This document shows positions 17,017 through 25,600 of a DNA stretch of 64,000 nt, piece by piece. The position numbers and the translations under genes were made by a program. Each line of letters starts with the position of its first letter. Positions within the stretch are counted from its first letter, which is position 1. The DNA is from Halobellus salinus (GTDB taxonomy: Archaea; Halobacteriota; Halobacteria; Halobacteriales; Haloferacaceae): positions 1 through 64,000 of the forward strand of contig NZ_BMOC01000012.1 of NCBI RefSeq assembly GCF_014646875.1, in the 5' to 3' direction. The notes under the pieces are model-generated. The model made no database searches. It was not told the origin of the DNA and worked only from the letters and a program-made list of their open reading frames with translations.

Positions 17017-18201
17017 CTACGCTTTGGCTGCCCCCACAGCGCGGTCGTCAGCGGGGAGTCGATCCGTCCAGTAGAGCGCCACCGACACCGCGAGCAGGAC
17101 GGCGAGGCCGCCGGCGAAGCTGCGGAACACCACGGCGTAGGGATAGCCGGCCCCGACGAGCACCCCGACGACGCCGCTCCCGGACGCCTCGATGGCGATG
17201 GAGAGCCCGCTGAAGGCCGCGAAGGTCCCGGCGCGGGTGTCGGCCGGGAGCGATGAGAGGACGTAGGTGTCGAGCGCGGGGAACAGCCCGTGGATGGTGT
17301 ATCCGATGACGACCGAGACTGCGCCGAGAGCGAGTGTGCCGCGGAGGACGGTCAGTCCGAAGACACCGGCGGTGAAGACCCCGGCCAGCCCCAGGATGTA
17401 CGGAACCGTTGGAAACCGGTCGACCAGGGTTCCGCTGACCCAGAAGGCGGGGATCCCAGCCGCGAACGCGACCGTCAACAGTGCGTTCGCAGTCCCTGTC
17501 TCGAGTCCGCGGGCGAGCATAACGGAGACGTAGAAGTTGAACAGCCCCTGCCAGACGAACCCAGCGGCGCTGACAAAGAGCATCCCCGTGAGGATCACCC
17601 GCCAGTTACCGAGCACACCGCGGAAGTTCCGCGCCGGCGGGGCCTCCCGGACCCCATCGGTTCGCCCCAGGCTGATCGCGAACACGACGGTGGTGGCGAG
17701 CGCTGCAACGGCGAGCAGCCAGAACACCGCACGCCAGGTCGCGACCGCAACCACGGAGACGACCACCGTCGGCGCGGCCACGGCCGCGAGTTGCGCCGCG
17801 GTCCCGTGGATGCCGACACGCTTGCCCACGCGGTCCGGGTAGAGTTCGCTGATGAGCGGCACCGCGGAGACAAAGTAGGTGCCGGATGCCACACCGACGG
17901 CCACCACGCCGAGTCTGAGCGTTCGGATGTCCGGTGACAGCGCCGTGAGCACCGCGGCCCCGGTCAAGCACAGTCCGGCCACGACCACGACCCGGCGCCG
18001 GGAGACCCGCGTGAGCACGTAGCTCAGGGGCAATCGAGGCAGCGCCGTGCCGAACCAAACGAGCGAGACGACTGCACCGACGGTCGCCGGTCCGACGCCG
18101 AACGCCGCCTGTAGCGGCTCGACGAGCGGTGCGAAGGCGACGCGCCCGAAGTTGACGGCGAAGACCATCCCCAAGAGGCCTCCGTACAGTCGGCGAGTCA
18201 T
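17017..18201 (-). CDS. MFS transporter
   Basis: A 394-residue major facilitator superfamily permease with about 12 membrane helices. Between helices 2 and 3 there is the MFS loop pattern GTALPRLPLSYVLTRVSRRR, and the central loop is short and charged (GRTDGVREAPPARN). The N-terminus begins with a membrane segment (GGLLGMVFAVNFGRVAFAPL). The substrate cannot be told. The gene converges with the IS-end relic region to its left and is transcribed alone. Confidence 0.9.
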   Translation of the reverse strand: MTRRLYGGLLGMVFAVNFGRVAFAPLVEPLQAAFGVGPATVGAVVSLVWFGTALPRLPLSYVLTRVSRRRVVVVAGLCLTGAAVLTALSPDIRTLRLGVVAVGVASGTYFVSAVPLISELYPDRVGKRVGIHGTAAQLAAVAAPTVVVSVVAVATWRAVFWLLAVAALATTVVFAISLGRTDGVREAPPARNFRGVLGNWRVILTGMLFVSAAGFVWQGLFNFYVSVMLARGLETGTANALLTVAFAAGIPAFWVSGTLVDRFPTVPYILGLAGVFTAGVFGLTVLRGTLALGAVSVVIGYTIHGLFPALDTYVLSSLPADTRAGTFAAFSGLSIAIEASGSGVVGVLVGAGYPYAVVFRSFAGGLAVLLAVSVALYWTDRLPADDRAVGAAKA

Positions 18202-18270
18202 CTATCAGTGCTCGGAACGGGGCGAATAATCGGTTGTGATCGATCTCCCACCGGCGGGTCGACCGGGGGA

Positions 18271-19770
18271 TTAGTCCCGTTTGGGGCTGTAGTTGGGCGC
18301 CTCGTCGGTGATCATCACGTCGTGCGGGTGGCCCTCGGCCTGCCCGGCGCTCGAAACCCGAACGAACTCCGAGCGCTCCTTGAACGCCGGGATCGTCGCG
18401 GCGCCGACGTACCCCATCCCCGAACGCATCCCGCCGACGAGCTGGTGAAGCTCGGAGGCGAGCGTGCCCTTGTACGGCGTCGCGGCCTCGACGCCTTCGG
18501 GGACGAACTCTTCGTCCTCGTCGGCCTCCTTGAGGTAGCGCTCGCCCCCGCCGGATTTCATAGCACCGACTGACCCCATCCCGCGGTACTGTTTGTACTT
18601 TTTGCCGTTCATTGTGATAACGCGGCCGGGCGCCTCCTCGGTGCCGGCGAAATACGAGCCTAACATCACGGCGTCCGCACCCGCAGCGATCGCCTTGATC
18701 GCGTCGCCGGAGTACCGGATCCCGCCGTCAGCGATCACGGGGACTCCCTCGGGGGCGGCCACATCTGCCACCTCCGCGACCGCGGTGATCTGGGGCATTC
18801 CGGCGCCCGAGACCACGCGCGTGGTGCAGATGGAACCGGGGCCGATTCCCACCTTCAGGCCGTCGGCGAAGTCGACCGCGGCCTCGGCGGCTTCTTTGGT
18901 CCCGATGTTGCCGACCACCACATCCGCGTCAACCGACTGCTTGATGTCGCGGGCGCTGTCGAGGACGTCGAGATTGTGGGCGTGTGCGCAGTCGATAAAC
19001 AACACGTCGGCGCCGGCGTCGTCCGCAGCCGTCGCGCGGTCGGACTCGAACGGCCCGACCGCGACCCCGACGCGGAGCCGCCCGGTGTCATCGCGGGCGG
19101 CGGTCTCGTGTTCGCGGCGCTGGAGGATCCCCTGCATCGTGACGAGCCCCGCCAGCCGGTCGTCGCCGTCAACGGTCGGAACTCGCTCGATCTTGTGGTC
19201 GTACATGAGCTCAAGCGCCTCGCGGGCGTCGACCTCGCGAGGGGCAGTGATGACCTCGTCGGTCATCGCCTCCCGGACCTGGTCGGACTCGCCGACCTCG
19301 AGATACGGCCGGATGTCGGTGCCGGAGATGATCCCCAGGACGGTGTCGTCGTCGTCGACAACGGGCGCCCCGGAGACACCCTCCCGTTCCATCATCGCGT
19401 CGACCTCGCGGACGGTCTGGGTCGGGGCTGCGGTCACGACGTCGTCCCGGCGGATCACGAGCTCATCGGCGCGCTTCACCCGACGGATCTCCGCGACCAT
19501 TCGTGTGTCGTCCATGCTCCGGTGGAGAACGCCCAACCCGCCCTCACGGGCCATCCCGATCGCCATCTCGCCCTCGGTGACGGTGTCCATCGCCGCCGAG
19601 AGAATGGGGGTGTTGAGTTCAACGGTCTTCGAGACGTGCGTCGATACGTCTGCGGCATCGGGTTCAACCCGGCTCTCGGCGGGTCTGAGCAGTACGTCGT
19701 CGAACGTCAGCGCCTCCGGGACGCGGAGTTTCTCCGAGAACGGCTCGGTCTTCGAAACGTCGTTCGCCAT
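18271..19770 (-). CDS. guaB: IMP dehydrogenase
   Basis: A 499-residue IMP dehydrogenase, the NAD-dependent step from IMP to XMP in guanine nucleotide synthesis. The TIM barrel begins with PEALTFDDVLLRP. Two CBS domains are inserted at about 95-205 (GVSGAPVVDDDDTVLGI, TVDGDDRLAGLVT). The catalytic loop GPGSICTTRVVSG carries the active Cys, and GMGSVGAMKSG follows. The length is as expected for the family. The frame is open upstream to 20016, but homology starts at the ATG at 19770. Confidence 0.97.
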   Translation of the reverse strand: MANDVSKTEPFSEKLRVPEALTFDDVLLRPAESRVEPDAADVSTHVSKTVELNTPILSAAMDTVTEGEMAIGMAREGGLGVLHRSMDDTRMVAEIRRVKRADELVIRRDDVVTAAPTQTVREVDAMMEREGVSGAPVVDDDDTVLGIISGTDIRPYLEVGESDQVREAMTDEVITAPREVDAREALELMYDHKIERVPTVDGDDRLAGLVTMQGILQRREHETAARDDTGRLRVGVAVGPFESDRATAADDAGADVLFIDCAHAHNLDVLDSARDIKQSVDADVVVGNIGTKEAAEAAVDFADGLKVGIGPGSICTTRVVSGAGMPQITAVAEVADVAAPEGVPVIADGGIRYSGDAIKAIAAGADAVMLGSYFAGTEEAPGRVITMNGKKYKQYRGMGSVGAMKSGGGERYLKEADEDEEFVPEGVEAATPYKGTLASELHQLVGGMRSGMGYVGAATIPAFKERSEFVRVSSAGQAEGHPHDVMITDEAPNYSPKRD

Positions 19771-20200
19771 ATAAACGGTCCACAGCCGATCGGCAAAAGC
19801 GTTGCGAGAACGCCCGCCCCGAGGCGGCTCCCGCGCGATGCGCTGTGACGGTGAACGTTCGTCCGCATCGTGTGGGAATTTCTCACGAATTCCGTGGTTC
19901 CAGCATAGATCGGTCGCGTCGCTCAAGCGCTGTGGGCATACGTCCCACGCAACGTTTAATAACCAGTCTGTGTCAAACCTATGTATGGACTCCGAGTGTC
20001 CCACTGCATCGCGCACCGCGGGTCAGCTGACCTCCGAATTCGGTGCGAACGTTACATTTACCCCGATGCAGTCGTTCAAACGCGGGAATGCGGTCCCCGC
20101 GAACGTCAACCTCGGAGAATCCGGCCGAGCCTGCGGTGCGGCGTCGTCAGGCTTGCGCCCGTGTTGCCGTTCGGCCGATGGTGACGGCCGCTGACGCGGG
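19771..20200 (+). other. 430-bp gap with a candidate leaderless small ORF (19985-20194)
   Basis: The gap between guaB and the membrane protein gene has a TATA-like AACGTTTAATAACC at about 19950-19963. It lies 25-30 bases before an ATG at 19985 that opens a 69-codon frame (MDSECPTASRTAGQLTSEFG...). The peptide carries four Cys but no recognisable family and ends near the next gene's start. It could be a real small protein or simply the 5' leader of the 20201 gene. An ATG four bases earlier opens an Arg-rich frame that looks less plausible. Confidence 0.3.
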
Positions 20201-21175
20201 ATGAGCGTCTCCAGACATCCGGTTGCGCTCCGACTCGAAGAGCGTGTCGGCCGCGGAACCCGACTCCTGGCCACGGTTATGTCGCTGCCGTTAGTCGACG
20301 GTATATTCCCCGCGTTGATCATCGCAGGTGCGCTGGGCAGCCCGCTCGGGATCCTCGAGACCGGGCTGTTGATTTTCGGGGGGTCGGCGACGGTCGCCGT
20401 CATCCTCGCCGAGATGCAGGGAACCCGCCGCGAGCAGATCACGTCGATCCTGCTTTTGGGCGCCCTACTGCTCCCGGTGGCGGGCGTTGAGGCGCTCTTT
20501 GCGGAGACGCTGCGCACGGTGCTGAACTTCGAGGTATTCCAGCGGTTTGCGGGGCTCGTGATCCTCGCGGTCGCCGCCAAGACCGCTTCTGCGAAGGTCG
20601 GTGAGTACCTCCCGTCGCCGAGTATCATCATCGGGCTCGGGTTGGTCGCGAGCCTGGAGCTCGGCGGCGCGGCGCTCGTCGTGGAGCCGGACCTCGCGAC
20701 GATCGGTCGGGCTGTAGCGGCCGCGGGCGTGGGCGTCGGGTTCGCGCTGGCGGTGGCGGTCTTCGGCCCGACCCTCCGGGGTGCGGTCGACCTCGACCGG
20801 TTCCGGTTCGGCAGCTCCGTGGCGCTGGGGATGCTCGCGATCGACGTACTCGGGCTGTTGCCAACCCAGGCGCCGGTCGCACTGGGCGTTCTCGGGGTGA
20901 CGGCGCTTTTCGCCTACGATCCCTCGGCGGAAACCGCCGACGGCGCCGAGGTCGGAGACGACCCGGTCGCCGACGATGGCGACCCTGCCGCGGAGCCGGA
21001 AGCGGCACCCCCGGCCGCCGGCGCCCTCGCGTCGCTGTCGGAGGCGGTCTCCGACGGCGGCGACGCCGAGGAGGCGGCGTCCGATGCCAACGCGGCGGAC
21101 GACGACGCGGAATCAGGCGGCGACGTCGGCTACGGCTACCCCGAGACTGACGGCTCTCGGTCGCCGTGGCTCTGA
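20201..21175 (+). CDS. DUF5794-like haloarchaeal membrane protein
   Basis: A 324-residue protein with about seven membrane helices between residues 20 and 250, including LVDGIFPALIIAGALGSP and GMLAIDVLGLLPTQAPVALG. An acidic, Ala-rich soluble tail of about 75 residues follows (DDPVADDGDPAAEPEAAPP...). This matches my memory of haloarchaeal DUF5794 proteins of unknown function. The start at 20201 is supported by the hydrophilic N-terminus MSVSRHPVALRLEERVGRG. Confidence 0.75.
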   Translation: MSVSRHPVALRLEERVGRGTRLLATVMSLPLVDGIFPALIIAGALGSPLGILETGLLIFGGSATVAVILAEMQGTRREQITSILLLGALLLPVAGVEALFAETLRTVLNFEVFQRFAGLVILAVAAKTASAKVGEYLPSPSIIIGLGLVASLELGGAALVVEPDLATIGRAVAAAGVGVGFALAVAVFGPTLRGAVDLDRFRFGSSVALGMLAIDVLGLLPTQAPVALGVLGVTALFAYDPSAETADGAEVGDDPVADDGDPAAEPEAAPPAAGALASLSEAVSDGGDAEEAASDANAADDDAESGGDVGYGYPETDGSRSPWL

Positions 21176-21314
21176 TACGGATCCGATCTGGGCTGCCGCT
21201 CACACAGGTCGGCGACGACCGAGAGTTCATCATTGCAGACCGCACGACCCGGGCGGGGTTGCGGCTCGGCACCGAGCACGACGGATTTAGGACCCTCCAC
21301 ACCGTGACGGTGGT

Positions 21315-21536
21315 ATGAGCAACCGCGTCGTCGAAGGCCGGATGGTCACGCCCGAGCGACTCGCAGAACTCGTCGAAGGCGAGCGCCCGCTTGAAGCCGA
21401 ATCCATTGAGGACGCCGAAATGGCGTGTCCTGAGTGCGGTGAGAACGTCCTCTCCGTCGGATACATGCCCAGCGTGACCGAGTTCGTGACCGCGTACAAG
21501 TGCCAGGAGTGTTCGTGGTCCGACACGGATCGGTAG
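21315..21536 (+). CDS. Small zinc-ribbon protein (DUF5795-like)
   Basis: A 73-residue protein with two Cys pairs, CPECGEN near residue 38 and CQECSW near 63, forming a zinc ribbon. A helical N-terminus (MVTPERLAELVEGERPLE) precedes them. This corresponds to a haloarchaeal family I know as DUF5795, of unknown function. An AT-rich ATTTAGGACC lies about 30 bases upstream of the ATG and may be the promoter. The gene precedes tRNA-Trp on the same strand. Confidence 0.8.
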   Translation: MSNRVVEGRMVTPERLAELVEGERPLEAESIEDAEMACPECGENVLSVGYMPSVTEFVTAYKCQECSWSDTDR

Positions 21537-21589
21537 CCGCCACCGATCGTAATCCATTTAGGTTGGATCGGCGTACATCGTGACGCAGC

Positions 21590-21768
21590 GGGGTCGTGGC
21601 CAAGCCCGGTATGGCGACTGACTCCAGAGGCAAAGCGCCCGGTGACGAGACTCCAGACTGATATACCGAGCGGCCGACTGATCATCGACCGCGACGACGA
21701 CCCTCTGGAGTACCGAGGCGCGCACCGGAGATATCAGTCGATCGGGGGTTCAAATCCCTCCGACCCCA
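21590..21768 (+). tRNA. trnW: tRNA-Trp (CCA) with ~105-nt intron
   Basis: The acceptor arms GGGGTCG (21590-21596) and CGACCCC (21761-21767) pair and A is the discriminator. The T arm is GGGGG-TTCAAAT-CCCTC. The anticodon stem ACTGA/TCAGT encloses CT-CCA-G and is interrupted at 37/38 by an intron at about 21628-21732. The intron has box C/D-like elements: CTGA boxes and a GTGACGA near-match to box C. It also has a CTCTGGAGT stretch complementary to the anticodon region, as in haloarchaeal tRNA-Trp introns that guide 2'-O-methylation of their own transcript. Confidence 0.95.
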
Positions 21769-21868
21769 CTCCATATAAAAGTACTGTAGAGGTCGTTGTC
21801 GCTACTAACCACAGGTGAGCGCTACATCAAGCGGTCAGACACCGACCGGCTTGCTCTTCGCTCCTCGG

Positions 21869-22192
21869 TCACACGATGCCGGACGCGAGTAGCGTACCGA
21901 GGACGAGCAACAGAACCGCGAGAACGCCTCCTCCCGTTAGCGGTCTGTTCTCCATTGCCTTTTGCTGGATGAGCATCTGCTCGTACTTCCCGCGGAACGT
22001 TTCGAGATTGTTCTCGTCGTAGAAGTACTTCGGTTTGAGCGCGAACCGTTCAGTGACCGCACAGCCAGTACAGACGGGCGTTCCCTCCAGGCGCTCGGTC
22101 GTGACGTGACTGCCACAGTTCTCGCAATGCCGTGTATCCGTGGTCGGTGCCCGAAGTCTCACAGTGCACACACCGATGGATACCGTCCTCAA
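21869..22192 (-). CDS. Zinc-ribbon membrane protein
   Basis: A 107-residue protein with a zinc ribbon (CENCGSH near residue 23 and CTGCAV near 42) and a charged helical linker (KYFYDENNLETFRGKYEQML). A single C-terminal membrane helix (GGGVLAVLLLVLGTLLASG) follows. The first ~18 residues look unlike the rest, so the true start may be internal. The gene lies between tRNA-Trp and the ~345-bp repeat A. Function is unknown; a small tail-anchored protein is implied. Confidence 0.6.
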   Translation of the reverse strand: MRTVSIGVCTVRLRAPTTDTRHCENCGSHVTTERLEGTPVCTGCAVTERFALKPKYFYDENNLETFRGKYEQMLIQQKAMENRPLTGGGVLAVLLLVLGTLLASGIV

Positions 22193-22241
22193 CAGTCACT
22201 GCGATGGCGTGTGGACTCTGGTGCGGCTCTGCAGCTGTGAA

Positions 22242-22586
22242 TTTGCCCGCCTCCCGCGGCTGAAGGCGCGGGAATCCGACCACCGGATCCGGGTGGTTGT
22301 CGCCCGTCGGTTCCACCCCGCACTCGGGGGGACCCGGCAACACGCCAGGGGGACTCCCGGTTGTCTCCCTCGTGGGGCTGTGGCCCGGCCACTGAGGCCC
22401 CATCGAACCCCGTGTCATCGCGGTGCGACCCGCCGCGGGTTCGCCACCCCCTGTGGTTCGGGGACATCTCACCGAGTCCGTAGCATCCACACCGGCAAGC
22501 ACCACGGGTATACAGGCACCGACAACCGGGCCACATGTCCGCTTGACCCCCATCGGCAGACGGGGTATCCGCTCGTATCCGTATCA
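22242..22586 (-). repeat. Repeat A: ~345-bp diverged repeat with terminal hairpin, candidate structured RNA or IS200/IS605 end
   Basis: This segment is collinear with 45229-45571 (repeat B). They share long identical blocks, for example GTCTCCCTCGTGGGGCTGTG and CACCGAGTCCGTAGCATCCA, separated by variable stretches and small indels. At the left end a hairpin CCCGCG-loop-CGCGGG is kept although its loop differs between copies. Read on the minus strand, the hairpin is at the 3' end, as in the right end and guide-RNA part of IS200/IS605-type elements. No open frame is conserved between the two copies beyond a short stretch. No tnpB is adjacent. Confidence 0.6.
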
Positions 22587-22647
22587 GCGAAACCTACATT
22601 ACTGGTTGTCAAGTAACATATCGTAAGACACTCTCTCACATTCCACT

Positions 22648-25600
22648 ATGGGACGCAATATTGATAATATCGCGGATGACCGTGCGCTAGGGATCCAGTC
22701 AGCGGGTGAAAACTACTACGATGAATTCCTCATCAAGCGTCCCAAAACGGAGTGGGCGCCGTATATCGACGAAACTGCGAAGGACATCTGCTCCGGTATC
22801 CAAATCAGTGACCTCGCTCTCTCAAAAGACGATTTCCGGCAGGAGTTAGGGACCTACTACCGGCGTGGGTTGAAGAAAACTGCCGGCCGCTATGCCGACC
22901 TCCCGTCAGTTCTGGAACAAAAGGTCAGCGACGAGAAACTCGGCCGCCTCGCGTACCAACTCAACGAACTCAGTCACGATATTTCGACGACTGATCTCGG
23001 CATCGATGATGTCGAGAAAGCAACTGAAGCCGTCATCGAGAAGCTCCTCGCAAGACACGTCGGAAAGGATTTGAACGTCTCATTCGACCTATCAGGTGCT
23101 ACCGTCTCCGACATCACGACACAGTTGTTCAGCAACGAGGCGGTCGCGTCGAACGTCGATCTACTGTTGCGCGAATTCGAAGACAGCGCGTCAGAGGGAC
23201 TGTTGGCACTGTTGGACAAGCCCCAAATGATGACGCCCCTGTGGAACCACCAGCGCGATGCGCTACAAAAGTGGTGGGAGCACGATCACCGAGGCTACGT
23301 CGATATGGCAACGGCCACCGGAAAAACTGTTCTCGGACTCGGCGCAGTTGCACTCAGCTATGGCGAGTTACACCCGGACGACCAGTCTATCGGTGGGCTG
23401 GTCAACACCACTGATTCGAGCGGGAGTGGCGACGTGCTCATTGTCGCACATAGTGAGTTAATACTCGAACAGTGGCGGCGGGAGTTCGAAAGACACCTCA
23501 ACATCCCTCAAGAGCGAACCACCGGTAGCGACGACATCACACTCGAGTGGGGGACGGTTCATTTCCGAACCCCGCAGTCACTCATCAATGAAGACCGCGT
23601 CGCGTACGACTTGGTGTTGCTTGACGAGGCCCACCACTACGCAACCGGGAGTGAGTGGGGCTCACTTCTTGAGGAGTTCGGTGGCGATATCTTGGCGATG
23701 TCCGGGTCCGTTGATGACGCTGGTAGCGACAGCGACCAGATCAAAGACCGCCTCACGAACAGTATCGGACCGCAGATCAAACGCTACACCATCACGAAGG
23801 CACGGGAGCACGGCGTCATTCCGTCGTTCGACTGGGAAGTCCACTATGCACCCTACGATGTCGTCGGTGACGACTTGAAGAAAACCGCAAGGCGTGCTGA
23901 ACAGTCGTTCCGTGACTTCCGCGAGCGCCTCAAACAAGGCGACCTGTCCCTCGATACGGATCGCCGACTCGAGACGTACGAGGACATCCGCCGGTTCTCT
24001 CACACGAAGGAAGGAAACACACTCAAGCAACAGGACGATGACTTCCGGGAGCTAGTCACTCGGTTGTTCTCGCGGCGAACAAAACAGTGGAATCTCTCGC
24101 CGGTGCTGGACGCCGTTGTAGACCTCGTCACCGAACACTACACGACGGAGAAGGTCGTTGTTCTCGCAGACAGCAACGCCCAAGTCGAGGAACTGGAATC
24201 CCGTCTCAACAACGTAGTCGCAACCCCCTCGGCCGTGCACTTGGTTTCGGGGTCACAGAGTCAAAAGGACCAGCGTGAAACAATCGACGAATTCGACGAG
24301 TCGGAAGGGGCTGGGATTCTCATCGGAACCGGTGACCTGCTCGGCGAAGGTGTCGACATGCAGCACGCATCGGTAGCGGTCAACATGGCTACCGGCGGCG
24401 TCAATCAGGAACTCGTACAGCGCATCGGGCGTGTGCTACGGAACCCAGCCGACACGCCAAAACACGCGATGTTCTACAACGTCGTCGGTGTCCCCCCGAC
24501 AGAAGCTGCAGCAGTTCCGCGGGAAGATGGCAAGCAACTAATCGAGCAGGCAGCAGGATTCTGCTCTCTTGGCCGGCGTTTCAACAAGCTCCCCGGATTT
24601 GCGACCGCAACATCGCTGGACGCCGACGTTGTCGAGGCACTCCTGGGTGAGGGAGCACGGTTCATCGACTCACTCGACGCGGATGGCGGCTACGACTGGA
24701 ACAAAGAGAGCATCAGTCAAGCCGATCTCACTGCCCTCCACAACGCTGTACAGAGCAACCCGGGGGATCTGGAGACGATTTTGGGGGAGTGGGAAGAGTA
24801 CGCGTGGGAGCACAGCGAGGAACTCGACGACGAAACGGACGTGGATGACTCAGAAGACCCGACAGACTCTACTGAGGCCGAGGAAGACACACCGGGTTCT
24901 GTGACGGATGATGCGGACACGTTAACCGCGACAAAGCAGGAGCGGATCGACGATCTCGTTCGCCTCCAACCGGCGAAGAACGCAACGCTCCAGCATCGAT
25001 GGGAGCTGTCGTCTGGCAGTGACGTTCACGAGTATTTGAATTCCGAACTTGCGGAGTATCACTTCCGTGACGCAGAGAGTCTGATCTGGGCCAGTGACGA
25101 GGCTGAAGCGCTCGTTAGTCGCGATCATCAAACTGGTGAGGACAGCACGCAGACGAAATTGGATCTCGAAATCGAGACCGATTCAGATCAGGAGCAACCG
25201 ACGGACGGCGAGCTTCTCGATGAGATCCGGCATCTCCAGTCAACTCTCGGAGACGTGCCGACAAAGGTTGAGATGACGAATAGGGGGGCATATCCTGTTA
25301 GCCAGTTTGAGGCCGCTTTCGGGTCGTGGTCTGCTGCAGTCCGAGAAGCGGGATTCGAACCGCACGGCCAACAACAAAGCAAGTACACCCGTGATGACGT
25401 TCTTGCTGGTCTTCGTGAGGTCGCCGCAACCCTCGATACATCCCCGTCAGTAAACGATATCAACGAGCATGCGCCGTTCAGTTCGACTGTCGTCTACAAT
25501 TACTTCGACTCGATCGGCGAGGCACGGCGAACGGCGGGTGTCGACCAACTGGACGAACGTGAGGACGCAACGACCGACCAAGCAGACGGTTCCTCGGTTG

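Noticed and set aside
21740-21768. tRNA-Trp 3' end as attachment site for the helicase island
   Set aside because: No second copy of the tRNA 3' sequence was found by eye near 31 kb, and no integrase gene is present.
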